Below are positions 1 to 13,091 of a DNA stretch of 64,000 nucleotides, in pieces. The stretch spans positions 930,001-994,000 of the forward strand of contig JALIRH010000005.1 in the NCBI GenBank assembly GCA_023055505.1, read 5' to 3'. The notes under the pieces were generated by a model. That model searched no databases. It was given only the letters and a program-made list of their open reading frames with translations, and was not told the DNA's origin. The stretch's first letter is position 1. Each line of letters starts with the position of its first letter. This DNA comes from Callipepla californica brunnescens (lineage: Eukaryota > Chordata > Aves > Galliformes > Odontophoridae). The translations under genes were made by a program, and so were the position numbers.

Positions 1-647
1 ATGAAAAATAATGTATGGGAAGAGAATGATAGTGTTACAAGTTACTAAAATATTAATCAGAATTATAATTTGCTTAACTTATGTTGGCTTTAAAATCTCA
101 TTGCAGTAGTTAGACAAGACACTTGCATTAGAAAAATTTGTTATTTTTGCTTTAACTGCTCCTGTTCCCTTTGTAATGAAATAAGCATGAGGCCATGGGT
201 TAACTACAATTTTCTACCAAAATCTCAAGTTGTAAATGCCATCATTTGAAAAGCTGTTTCAGATATGATCTTCTATGAGTTAGATTTCTTTCTTTCCAGA
301 ATATACGATAGTTCATAGCTGTAGTGCTGAAACACAGTATTTTCTGATGGGAAGGTTTGATGCTGGATGCTGTTTTCTTCCCTTTAAAGCAAATAGAAAT
401 ATAGCAGATAACCAGATGAGGATTTACTTATTTAAGAAATATATTTACTGGAAGATGTAAATATGTTTGCATAATTTCTTTAACCCATGTTAACTGGACT
501 AACATTGAGTGCAAACTTGAATCTAATTTACTGATAGAATAAGTACTTTTGAATGATCTTAATTAGGAGGATTAAGTTATGTACTGCAGCTATTACAAGG
601 AACTTTCAAAATATACAGACTAAGGCCAGAAATGCAGTGACTTTGTT

Positions 648-1200
648 TTAAAAATAGTTTATGTTCTTATGAGAAGGGTAGAAAAATGTGTTTTGGTGAC
701 TTGTGGTGTTGGACCACAAGATGTCAGAGGTAGATGCTGTTGGTACAGCAGTAGAGGCTGAACCTTCCCACCGGTATTCCATGATGTGTTGTTGCTGTAT
801 GACAGGTGGCAGCACAGGGGCACTCTGACACAATGGTATCTGACACGGAAGCACATACGAAGCAAAAGCGTGTCTTTGAATTCCTCCATGTAGAAAAAAA
901 TGACATCCACTGACATTCACTGATGCTTGCTGAGCTTTTCTGGAGATCAAACAGTGGGATACGAGCACAATGAGGCAGTGGGTGGTGCATTTCAGCAGTG
1001 GTGACAGTGTTCACCTATGGTACAAGTTGTTATGAAGGGAGCATGCATTTTCTATTAATGGTGGCTATGTTGACAGGTAGTGTTATGTAGCTGAGAATTT
1101 GCCCTATCAAATAGTGTCATTTTGCTCTTCAAATCTGTTGTAGTCTCCGTGAAAATACATAAATAGGAGGCATTACTTTCAGAGTGACCCACATAAAATA
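648..1200. repeat. Unassigned, possibly an old interspersed repeat
   Basis: Three overlapping minus-strand frames (648-1014) are open in this stretch, and its base composition differs from the AT-rich flanks. The stretch continues to about 1200 with AAATAGGAGGCATTACTTTC. I have the impression of a dispersed, once-coding element, perhaps a DNA transposon relic, but I cannot name the family and see no terminal inverted repeats. Confidence 0.3.
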
Positions 1201-1289
1201 TGCTGTCTTTAAGTCATGAAATAATTCCAGAGGAAGGAGATTCAAGAAGACCCAAACATCCTATCTAACAAGAACCATGTTTAGCATTA

Positions 1290-1745
1290 GGTCAGGTGAC
1301 TTGTGATGTTCCATGTCAGGGCAGGGACATATCACCACCCTATCTATCCAGGGAGCAGAGCAGCCAGGGATAGCCCTGGGCATTGGTCACCTTACTGGGG
1401 ACAGACACCTGTCAGCCTGCAGATAAGGGTGAGGATCAGGCCCTGTGAGGAAAACCAGTGTCAGACATTGCTCCACAACTGTGGGGCAGGGCTGTGGGGT
1501 CAGGGCCCATACGCAGGCATGGTTTGATGGCAGCAGACATTTAGACGGGCCCGGGCCCTGTGTGGCTGACAAAGGCTGGGGGCTGGCCAGTTGCAGCTTT
1601 CCCTTAGCTGTTCTTGGCTGTGCACTCTGTGTTGGCAGCCCAGGGTGAGGTGCACAGGGCCTTTGTGATCATCTTGCCCAATTTGCCCATTAATGGGTAC
1701 ATTCAAGGGGGCCCCACAGCTCTTGTTGCACCTCCTGTCTGTGTG
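1290..1745. other. GC-richer, CpG-poor block, unassigned
   Basis: About 450 bp clearly richer in G and C than its surroundings, including GACGGGCCCGGGCCCTGTG near 1547-1565, with open frames on both strands as expected from composition. It has too few CpGs for an unmethylated promoter island. It could be a decayed LTR or pseudogene; I recognise neither. Confidence 0.35.
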
Positions 1746-4700
1746 CCTCTGTCTTGTTTTAAGATATGATACTTCTCAAATGTCTTTTTAATGCAGTAAG
1801 GTCTTTATGCTGGAAGATATTGGTGAGTTGTAGGCACAGTAACGCTGGAGATGATATTTAACACAATACTGTGATCTAATAACAGGATTAATAGCTCAGT
1901 TGATTTTAAAATCCAAAGTCTTCACATTAAAAAAAAAAAAAAAAAAGCGTGGTTCCGCCTTGCTTGTATTTGAGCTGGTTTTCTTGAAACAGATGTAGGT
2001 CTAAAGGGAAATCTGTTCATGGTAAAATTACAGTAGTAGTAATTATATATATATATATCTTATCTCTAACAGGCTGAGATAACTTTAATTTGGACTGTAA
2101 TACTCAAAGTGTTTAAGGTGTTGTTATAGTGGATATAGACCCCCTTACCTTGGGGCCCATATTTGAGAACAAAGTGAGAAATGTATATTTACTCCAGGAG
2201 ATTCTGTTTCCTGCCTGTTTTCTTGTACCTGCTGTGGTTTTAACCTCCTGTTGAGTTTAACTTCATACAGCTATGAGTCCACACAGGGTGGAATAGGTAG
2301 CATTGGTCCATAGAACCGTCCAACATAATGCTGATACATACGAGTAACAAGTGCGTGGTCCATGGTTCAAGGTGTGAGACTGGGATGTTAGGGTGTTATT
2401 TTCTAGGAAATTTTCGGAAGAGACAATGCCAGAAAGTGCTTGCCCTTTTTCTATCTTCAATGTGTGATTGCTGTGGTTTTGTGACGTGTTACCTGTGTAG
2501 TTTTCCATTGTATTCTGGGTATAACTTGATGTGCTTAGGCTAGGTGATTTTTCTCCATGCATGTGTTCAACTGTGGATTTTAGTCTTGAAGTTTAAAATA
2601 TGTGCAAGTTACTTTGTTTTGCCAAGGCAGGTAACCTGTATTTCTCACTTAGACTGAGGATTAATTTTTCTGTTTATGACACTCACGACACCTGAGAAAG
2701 GCTAATACTGCCTGAAGGCTGTGTGCCAATTCAGGCAAGCAAAGGAAAATAGGACTGCACAGGTGTATTTCTGGGCTGTATTTTGTCAAATACATGCTAG
2801 TATCGTTAAATGTGCATAAAAACTACAGCATCTAAGCTGAATTTTTCGTTTTGCTTGGATTTGTAGGGTTGAATGTTAATGTGATTTGCTTCATTGTAAA
2901 CTATACTTCTGGCGTTAAAAACTTTTTAAAAACACTATAGGTTTTTAAAAGTAAAAATTAGTAAAATTAATTTTCAGCATATTTCTGTTGCAAGTTAATA
3001 TAAGAAATATCAATTACCTTAAAAATAAACATCAGTGGAGTACAACTTGTCTAACTTTAACTGCTAAAATTCATTTTACTGTGGTTTGCAGTGCTGAAGT
3101 TTAACATGTTGTTTTTTTCTTCCTGCAAACTGCACACATGATATAGAAACCATTTTTCTTTTTTAAGATCATAAACATCTTTAAGATATCCAGGATAGTT
3201 TTCAGAATGTTTGTGCCAATACAGGTTAGTGTTCTTTCCTTTTAAATCTGTAGTAGAAGAACATAGTATACATACAACAGATTTTGGATCTTTTAATATC
3301 TGTATTCAGTCTATTTGTAATATAGAAGGGTAAAAGCTTCCTCATGTTTGCTTAAACATTTTTAATATAGCTTAGGTGCAGCCTTCAGTGATTAGCATGG
3401 TATTTCTTGTTTCCTAGAGACCAAGTGCTAAGTCTATTAGACATTTCCTGCTATTCTTTTGAATTGTAAATACTATTCTTCTAAATTGAAAAGGCCAGCG
3501 TGGGGAGATACTCATGCAATTTCCCATCTATTGAAGATGTAGATTTGAGAATGGAGAAACAATAAAATGCAGTTTTTCATCGAAATTAAGGCACACTACA
3601 GATGGAATTCCCACTCTGAGCATTCACAGGAAGCAAATATTTGGAATGCCAGCATCGATTATTTTCCTTTTCTAGCGATTTGTTTGAAGCAAATATCAGC
3701 ACTCTATTAAAGCGAATGGTTGAATGCTGACCTCGGCTACCCTGGAGGAAAGTCTGTAGCAACTCTTTTTAGCATCAGTAAAATTATTCAGTGACATAAG
3801 TGAGATCAGAATTTGGCCTCCTGCTTTATCTTTTCAGAAAGTCCTTCAGTATACAAATGCAGATGTTGTAATTCTTAAATTAAGCGATGTGGATGGCATT
3901 TGGAATAACAGCCTGTGAGAACACAGAGAGCTTACCACCCAACAAACACTGTTGGTAAGAATTAATGTTTATAGCCAGATACAGCTGATCCGAAGGCAGG
4001 AGAGAATGGAGGGAAAGGAGGAGGGAAAAAAGCCTATTGGGGCTGGGGAGAGAAAAAAGAAAGTCCATAGAGGAAGAGAGAAGGGAGAATGACACTGAGA
4101 ACCAACTGAATGCTAGCTGTGGGTCTCAGGCTGAGAAGAGGAGGACCACCCATGGGGAGGACAAGTGAGCCTAACCTTTGCTTGGAATCCTGCCTTCTTC
4201 CACATGCAGGGTCCTGCAGAGCAGCTGCAGCAAAAATTGTTAACTGGCCTTAAATGCAGGTATAAACTTCATGTTGTCCAGACTTAAAATGCATCCTGTC
4301 AGCTGTATTTATATCTGTTGATCTCATTCAAGTGACATTTATTGGGTGCAGTTAATCTGTACTGATGTAGGAGAGCTCAGACCTGTGTGTTTCTGCTGCA
4401 TTACTTCTTTTTTTGAGGATTCTGCCAGAAGGAATGGGATTACATTACAGCTTAGATTCCCAATAAGTGTTTACGAATATATAAAATATTTTTCTGAATT
4501 GACCTACTTCTTGAATACCAAGAGACTTGGACACTAGTGTTTTCAGTTAGGATTTGTATCAGCTCTAGTCTCATGTTCTTTCAAAGTCTTCCCTTTCCTA
4601 AACAGAATTATTTTACCTTTTTGAGAATACAGAACTAAAAGAATTGAAAGTGGTTTGCCAGGAAACTTAGGTGATGTACAGGATTTAGCTTCAGGCTGGG

Positions 4701-7700
4701 GGGCCATGACTATACCATAAGGAGAGAGGGGGCAGGACTGTAGTTGTTCTCCTGTGATAGTTCCTTCATTGTAATAATTGCTAAACAACTCACTTTAATC
4801 TGGGTCGTTTTTCTGCTGCCTCAAGGCATGTTATAAATAGCCTATATTTTCTTTTTCTGCCTATCTGAAACAAAGAAACTTGAGATGGCAGCAGCATTCT
4901 CGTCCAGAATTCTCCACATCAATTACAAAAGGCAAAATGAATTGTAATGAAAGAATAAGGGTAGCATTTCTTTTTCTTGTGGACAAGATTTTGGTTTATT
5001 TTGTACCTCTAGCTTTCAGGCATTCCTTAAGAAAATTTTGAGGCAACACTTGTGCTGTAGGAGAGAAAGCTTGCAGGTGCAGCTGTGTTTTCTTTTCAAA
5101 GTTTTGATTGTGAAAGCAACCCCTTTCTTTCTCTTATTCAAAATGGATATGCTTTGTTCTTAAAAATAAATGTTGTCAAGCTTACAGGATAAGAATGTTC
5201 AATTTTTTCTCCAGGTTTTCTCTTGTCCCCTAGACTAGCTGTGAGGCCTGGTTTTGACGATGCCAATAGTTCTGTCTCCATCTAGACTTGCTGCTTCACC
5301 ACTTTCAAAAATTAGTCTTGTAGCTCCCCACTGACAGGGTGAGAGAGGGACTGGAAAACCTAAGGCTTTCATAAGAGGTCACATCTGACTGATAGAAGCC
5401 CTCTACACAAGCCTGCAGGCTTGAGCTCAGGCTCTTTTTCAGTTGTGCAATAAGGCATACTTCAAAATAATAATATGCTTTGCATTTATTATTGATGCTT
5501 TCTGAACATTCAGTATGCTTAAAAGCTGCACGTGCCTGAACTCTTACCGCAGCTGGCCTTGATGAGTAAGAGTTGGAGGCACTGGAGTAAAACCAATGTC
5601 ATACTTCCAGTGTGTATTTATGTACATAATTTTAAGATTACTATTGATCTGCAACTGCTACACTTTCTTTTTAATGATAAAAATCCATATAGGCTTGTGA
5701 TAGAAAATGAGTGCTGTACTTTCTGTACTTGTTAATCAAACCGACTCAAGGCAGATCATTCTTCACACCTATAACAGGCTGAAGGATAGGCTGGCTAAGT
5801 TCACTCAGGAAGAAACTGTTAAGGGCAGAGATGACGTGAGGAAGTCACTACATTGCACTTTAGTTAGAGGTTGGAAGGGCATTCAAAGGAAATATTGTTA
5901 TACCCTTGTATTGTACTATTATAGATCTACCATTTCCAGTCAAGCTGGCCACTCACTGATAAAAAGGGTGCTTGTCCTGATGACTCTTTGCTTTGAGCCT
6001 GCACCTTTTTGTCTCCAGAACCAGAATAGAACTATTATGTACATCAACAAGAGATAGTCCTAGTTGTATTACTGATGGAGAAATCTATCTACTTGAGTGG
6101 CAGATTTTTGATTTTATTTTATTACATTTTATTATTCAAGACTACAAGCTTTGTTTTCTAAAGTCTAAATAGAAAATATTATGAGTCTGGAAACTGCAAG
6201 AGAATGCTTTGATTATGAAATGTTTTAAAAAGTGGATGAATAAACACTGTTACATGGGCTATATTCTTGTAAATATTTGGGGCAATATGTGAAGTGGGAA
6301 GCATAGTAGAGTCTTGAATTGGTGCTTACAGCACATGTAGCCCTAATAAATCAGTGCTGGGAGTGATGCATAGTTCCAAACCAGAGCAGCTGGATGTGCA
6401 CTATCATATTATATGTCTCAGCTTATTTAAGTAAAGAGTTTCTTTCCTTTTTTCCTAACAAAACCCTTTTTTATTCAGGAGAATGGGAGCAGTACTTTTG
6501 GGCTATTTAAACAATGCCACAGAGATAGGTAGTTAAAAACAAAATGCAAACCTTATTTCAATGGAAAAACAGAATATTTTTTTCCTCAGTTTAAAAAAAA
6601 AAGAATAACCCTAGTGTGTTTTTTGGTAGCAACCCCTTAAAAGCCTTTCCTCCTCTTGGCACTGGATATATTGAGAGCAACTGTGTTACGTATTACTGTG
6701 TTGCGCTGGGATATCCTGGCTTTAAGAAATACTTTCCTTTTCCCTTTGATACTGCAAATCCATGCTGGGGGCAGAAGTATTATTAAATGAAAATTATCAC
6801 CTATTGTGCTCCATAGCTGTTATTGGTGTTTACTAATAGCTTCTTTCTGAAAGTGGTTGCCTATCAAGGAATTGTTCACAAACTTGACATATTTCAAACG
6901 GATAACACTACTCAGGCCAAATGTTTGTGATTTGTAGCTCCATACTGACCCTGGTGACTGCAGGAAGTTATCATTTGTGTGATTAGGAGTTTGAATGGCA
7001 CGGCACTGGGTAGAGGTGTCTGACTTCTGGAAGTGGTGTCTGCAAACTGTTGTGGAAGGGGGATAAAACAAGACCAGCCTAACCTGAACTGTTAGCAGCA
7101 TGATATAGAAGTCAGTTATGTTACAGTAATTATATTCTAATATCCTTTCCCAAAGATACCCCATAGTAATATATATGTAATGTCTATGCTGAAGTTACAT
7201 AAACAATGGCCTATGCAAAACACAGTGCAAAATAATCAGTCTTAGGAATGGCTAAGCTGCTTCTGATAAGAGGCTGAGTGATAAGTAAATCATAATATGA
7301 GAGTCATGGAAGAAAGCCAATGTAAAGGAATAGTAGGCCAAAAAGTTCATCTCCTTTCCTGCAAGAAGAGGATAGACAGGAATAAGAGGTTTAGCCACTG
7401 CTGGCAGATGATGAATAAAACATTTTGCTGCCACAGTATCAGTTAGTTAAATGGGGAGGCGTCATAAAAGATGTGCCACAAGAACCGTTGAAACAGCTTT
7501 AACTTAAGCTAAATAAGACAAGATGGACTTTTTTTGTTTTTTTTTTAACTAAAGTCTTTTGGTTTGGTCAGTGGTTTTCAGTAGGATAAACAACTTGTTA
7601 CTATATATTAACTATATTCTTACAGTGCAAATGCTCGTTTAGGTATTATTCACAGGAGTATGTTGCAGTAAATAAGTATGAATTTTTATCTTTTAAGCAA

Positions 7701-9439
7701 ACTGAGGTTTCTAGTTTTAGAAGGGAGCAAGGACAGTCTAATCCCTTAATGAGTAACAGAAAAAATTGCAGGAAATGCTTAAATAGTGTAAAGTAATAAC
7801 ATTTTATTTTTGTTTTTGTTAAAAACTGACATTTTCAACCCAAAATTGGGAACAGAAAAGGATGAAGTGATGAAATTCTCATTTTGTTTCAGGTCATTGG
7901 CATTCTGCTACTGACCTTGGTGGATTCTCTGTCCCATTTCCCATGGGTTGCACTGTGTGATAAGAGGCAACCTGAAGCCACTTATCAGGAGGATTTTAAA
8001 GCTTAATGTTTTTAATACCTGTCCATTAGTGAGCAAAACGTGACTGTAGTGACTTTTGGAAAAAGAATGGTTAAAGCTTTTGTTTTAAGCTGGGAAAAGA
8101 GGTCTGTTTGCACCTCTGACTCAGAGTTCTAATTGTTACAACCCTGCATTGTTAGGAGCCTGAAGGGAAATCTTATAAAGCTTGTTCCAGTGTGTGTGCT
8201 TCAGTGGTGAACTTTGCTGCTTAGGGCAAGATGTTAAAGCAGGTTTGTTGGATTGCCTGCAATTTTAGTTCCAAGATTATTTTTCTCCTCATGTCAACCA
8301 ATTGCCTCTGCAAGAGCTGGCAATTTTTTGAGGCCTCTATTGTGTTGCACTGCTTTTCAGATCTGTCATTTGCTTTGATTGCTCTAAGCACATCCTTTTT
8401 TTTCTAGTTCAAAACTTTCTCATGGAGGACAATAGCAGTCCTGCTTAGAGGAAGAGCACTAGCAGCTATTTGTGATTTTTTTTATTTATTTATTTTTTAA
8501 TAGGCAATGAGAAATTGCTATTTCTAATCCTGAGGACATGAGTAGCCATAACCAATTTACTTTCAAGATTTCTGTAAATGGGAGCTATATGGACAACTTT
8601 ATTTTCCATTTCTTTCAAGAAAATAGATTTCTCTTTTACTCATCGTGATGCACTTATGCTGTTCTTGCTTTTGCAAAGTCTACCTCTTTGCTCCCAAAAC
8701 GTTTTTAAGTCTAAGTGAAATAGCGGTTTAGATCTTAGTATAACATGATCCCAGCATCTGAAGGACTGTGGCTGGCTTCAGCTGGTGCAGAGATCTGCAA
8801 ACATGAGCTCTGTGCTGTGCCGCTGCCACAGGTGTTAGTTTTCATTCTGCATTTGGTAGCTGCTTTGAGATGAAGGGGCACAATTAATAAATCGCTTCTG
8901 ACATCTGTAGAATGCAGTAGCAGTAACTCATGAAAGAGGTCACTGGTGGGACAGGAGGTTTGCATTGTCTCCTTTTCCTGCTGCCAGTCATTTACTTTTT
9001 ATAGGCATTAAATATTAAAATAAAAATGACTGTACATTATAAGCACTTCCTTTGATGAAGTATACAAATGTCTTTTGAAACAAAGTGAACTAACTCTGTG
9101 ACTGATTTAGATTCATTTACATATCAGTTGAGGCTGCCGCTTTGTCTGATTTTTCTGCTATTAAAACCCAAACAATAGTGCCCAGGCTAGCTTATAGAAG
9201 AGCTCTTAGGTGAGCTTACTGAGCCTGTTAGCATTTGAACGGCTTTATTTCTTACCTGGCTATCAACAGAACCCAGTGGTGTAGATAGATCAATAGATAA
9301 TTCTCCGTGGGAGTTGTAGCTTAGCTTTGAACGTTTTTGAGACAAATGCTGCCATTTTATTTTTTAAGTTTGGATTTTGACACTTTTTCTTGCTCGTGTT
9401 TACTATTTTTCCTGGGTGTGGTGAGGTAGCAGCCTATAT

Positions 9440-9885
9440 GGTGCAGTGGTTCAGGTTTCTGACAAGAAGAGTATTGTTAAAGCCATGTTTTAGCTCTGGC
9501 TGAGCAGCATTAGCACAGGCAGAAGGCCTCCCCTCTCCCTCCTCACAGGTTTGGGGTGGGCAAGGAGTTGGGAGGGGACACAGCCGGGACAGCTGGCCCC
9601 AGCTGACCAAAGGTCATGCTGTGTAAAGTCATTCCTGACAATAAAAGTGGTGGAAGTGGGTTTTTCAGAGTTATCTGTTGTTTGGAATTTGGCTGGGCAT
9701 TGGTCTGTTGATGGGTGGTGCCTCACTTGTTTTTCGTCTGGTGGTTTTTTATTATTATTATTATCATTTATGTTTTTCTTTTACTTCACTTATTCAGCTG
9801 CCTTTGTACTGACCTATGTGTTAGTCTTACTTCTGTCGTGGGAAGGCGCAAGCTGGGAGCTTAGCTGCCGGCCATTCAGTCCTTT
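9440..9885 (+). mobile_element. Decayed LTR of a second avian ERVL-type family
   Basis: Landmarks I recognise from avian LTRs occur in the expected order: TTTTAGCTCTGGCTGAGCAG, GGGGTGGGCAAGGAGTTGGG, CAGCTGACCAAAGG, a TATA-like AATAAAAG near 9641, GGAATTTGGCTGGGCATTGG, the ATTATTATTATTATCATT stretch near 9750, and TTCAGCTGCCTTTG, with GGAGCTTAGCTGCCGGC near the 3' end. Both ends are eroded and I see no clear target duplication. The open frame at 9551-9901 is read-through of the LTR. The family name is from memory; the order of landmarks is seen. Confidence 0.7.
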
Positions 9886-12800
9886 ACTAAGGTCACTATA
9901 ATTTTGACATTACAACTTAAAATGTATATTTATGAGCTTTGTACATACGGTGAGACAGCCCAAGTATAGAAATGAATGCAAATGCTATTTTCTTGTGCCA
10001 AATCTGAAATTTGTTGATATGGGAAATTTCTTTAAATGCATACGCAGAAGTGGTGTCAGCTGCAAAAACAATGAAGCTTTTCAAGAAACAGGGCCCTCCC
10101 AAATGAAACCTCAGTAGTTTTAGTAGAAATTTGTTGCTTGCGATCTGAAATATCCATAGGACGTACTTTATTTCTTCATTAATGAATATGCACACATTGA
10201 CCTAAGTCAAAATTAATGCCACTAGTCAGTTGGTTTGGATTTAGTGTAAAACAAACACAGGCACAGAAACTACTCATAGAGCCTATGCTTTCACACTGTA
10301 TTAAGTCAGCCAAATATTTTCAAACTTTAGATCAAAGTAATCATACATGAGAGGTGTTTGAAATACTAATCCAAATTAATTCTTGTTTCCTGATCCCTCT
10401 GCTTTAGGGCTTGGAGGAAAATGTAGCATAATAAGAAAAATGAGCTGCTGTAGTGGTTAACAGAAGTAGGAACTTTGGGGAAACCTCCAAAGAATTCAGG
10501 TTAGAGCAGAACTTTCTAAGCTGTGGCATGTGTATCCCTAGCAGAATGTAATCATGAAGTAGTGCAGGGCAAGGTAAACAGTTAAGGGTATTAACTTGTC
10601 ATGTTGGTGGTTGTTGCAAATGCAGCTCCTGCTGCTGCTACTACTGGATGGATTTTGCCAACTCCTGAATTGAAAAATAAAACTACAAAATACCTTCAGC
10701 AAAAGTTGCAGGGCAGATTAAAAGACAAATTGGCCTGGGAGAATGAGAAGCGTTTAGAAACAAATAAAAGCCAACAGCAACCCCAACACCTAAAACTGGT
10801 GCATGTGGCTTGGGCTACAGTTGTGCAAATTACACAGGTTCTTAGTAAAAATAAGCTTGTAACAATGAAAGAGCAATAATATCAGGGTAAGCATAATGTC
10901 TCAAAAAGCAGAGGTGTAGGAGACTTTCTCTCTGACAACAAACAAACAAAAAGATGATGTAATCTATGACATAATTTCTTCCGTGACAAATTTTCATTGA
11001 ACTTCAATCAGGTTTTTCAGATCCTTTCATTGAAGGTCCTTTGAGCAATGCTTCAGGCTATTGATTGTGCAAACTTATTGGCGGATAAACTGTTCAACTG
11101 AGATCAGAATAAGCTATTTCAGTGACTGGGAGAAGGATGTTCCCAGTTAATTATTTTGTCTTTACCTCAAAATATATGTGTACTGCTCTCCTAAAGCCCA
11201 AAGATGTATCCGGTTTCTACTATATGTCACATGTATTGGCTTTTCTCCTTTGATTTGATCTCAGGCTGTGAAACTGAACTCCTTATGTGTTAGACATAGG
11301 GCTCTGTAGTTTGGAAAAGCTAGAAAATATTAAGCACAGGGTTGCAAAGTATTTGAGTTTTGTTGTCTTTGTAAAAAGATGCTGATAGTTTTTACATTAA
11401 TCTGTGCAGCGTCAAGTCATATGAGGCTGTGCCTTGGCTACATTTTCTTTAGAGCATTGTTTGGTCACTTGATTTAAAAAGTTATGAATAAGTGTCTTTA
11501 GTACTTGTAAGAATTTTCTCATTGAGTATAATAAATGTGAATGAAAAATATTTGACTGCAAATGCTTACACCTTCCCTCAGAAGTCAGTTTTTGTATGTT
11601 GTTTTATTGTGATAACACAAGGCTTTTAGTCTAAGCATCTAACAAATGATATCTGATTTAGAATCAGGCTTATAATCCTTAATAATTTTGAGGTGTAACT
11701 AGGTTTCCCACCAGGGGATGGGATTGAATATATTTTATCCAGTTTCAGTTTCTCCTTTCTGCTTGTTCTTCATGCTGTACTATTTTCTTGTAGGTCTTTT
11801 TAACCAGATCAATGAATTGTTATTTGTTAGAGAGCTATTTAGTGTATGTGTGTGTCTATATATGTTCAGTTTAGACCACAGGTATGAAAGAATCAGGTGT
11901 TTATTTATTTATTAACAGATTATGAAACTCTGGTCCCAGTGAATTTAAGTTATCTAGGAAAAGAAATTGTTTTGGTTTTCAGCTGGGGAAAATCTAATTA
12001 GGAATGATGCTCCTATATTACTTTACGTAACACTTGAAGAACAAAAGAAAACTAATTTAACTCTGTTAAACTCTGTTAACTTCCTTTCATTACATATGGA
12101 TTGATTTCTTTTTACTGGGCACTGACTCGGCTTCTAGATAAAATAGCTGATTTTTTCTCCCAATTAGTCATCTTTTTTTTTTTTCTTTCCGTGAGATCTT
12201 CCTATACCAAAAGATAGAAATACAGCAAAATCTATATCATGAAGGAAATTTACAAGTGGCATGATGCAAATTATTTCTACAAATTTAAGAACGAGGTTCT
12301 GTAGCAGACAGTCTGTGTTGTAAGTGATGGAGCGTCATGGAAAGCAGACACCAAGTAAAATAAGTTTGTTCTAATAGTTTGTTCTAAGTAATCAAAAACT
12401 TGACCACATAAAATTTCATTATGGTATACCTGTTCATCTTTCTGTGGGTGATGTAAATTTAATTCTCAAATATTAGAAACGTTCCTCAGTTTCCTGTTTA
12501 AATGAATATAGGAAAAGTGTAAAGGGACATCATGAAGTCCTAACCTGCAGGTTTCATTGTGCACTGGTGAGGACAGCAGAACTTTAGTTTCATTTGTGCT
12601 GTGGTGTTCACTGATTTTCCATCAAGCCAATCTCTGTCATGGGTTATGTAGCAAGTGATGTCTTTTGTACTGGATTCTAAAGTAAAAAACAGGGTTTCCA
12701 ATCAATGAAAGCCTTAAGGGGGTGAGTGCTCTCTACTTTTTTTTTTTTTATTTATGTTTTTATAAATAATAGTAATATAGTATATTGTATACGTGATCCC

Positions 12801-13091
12801 AAACAATTCTTCTTCACTCAGTGGGGGACCAGGCTAGCTAAAAGGTTGGAAAGCCATGACATAAAAAATTTCCAAAGACAAAAAATTGTATAGGTCACAA
12901 AGATGAAAAGAGAGTTGGCTTTAAAATAATGAAATAAAAATGATTTCTGTTCTGAAACATACCAAGAAAATATTGGTGCATTGTTTTGAAGAATGGGGGT
13001 GGTTGAAAATTGTGAAACGTTCTAGACGTGTGAGTTACAGTAGCAAAGAGAAGCTGGTGCTTTTGAGTCCAATTGATTAAAAATCACTATT
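9886..13091. other. Intergenic, nothing recognised
   Basis: AT-rich sequence between the two LTRs. Short T runs occur near 12172-12184 and 12739-12750. The frame at 10601-10879 (92 codons, Gln/Lys-rich) has no domain I recognise and no splice or promoter context. Confidence 0.6.

Larger units (their letters stand above)
1..9439. other. Intergenic, far 3' flank of VEGFC
   Basis: AT-rich sequence without a gene I can support. It contains an A18 run (1929-1946), an (AT)n run near 2044-2059, a repeat-like block at about 648-1200 and a GC-richer block at about 1290-1745 (both listed separately), plus purine-rich sequence at about 3995-4145. The frame at 5707-6057 (116 codons) has no recognisable domain. 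Confidence 0.6.

Noticed and set aside
5408..5423. Perfect 16-bp palindrome CAAGCCTGCAGGCTTG
   Set aside because: About one zero-loop palindrome of this length is expected by chance in a window this size, and nothing around it supports a function.
9551..9901. 116-codon open frame with a hydrophobic C-terminal half
   Set aside because: It is read-through of the decayed LTR; the apparent membrane segment comes from T-rich DNA.
10601..10879. 92-codon Gln/Lys-rich plus-strand frame
   Set aside because: No domain, splice context or promoter was recognised; the length is within chance for this sequence.
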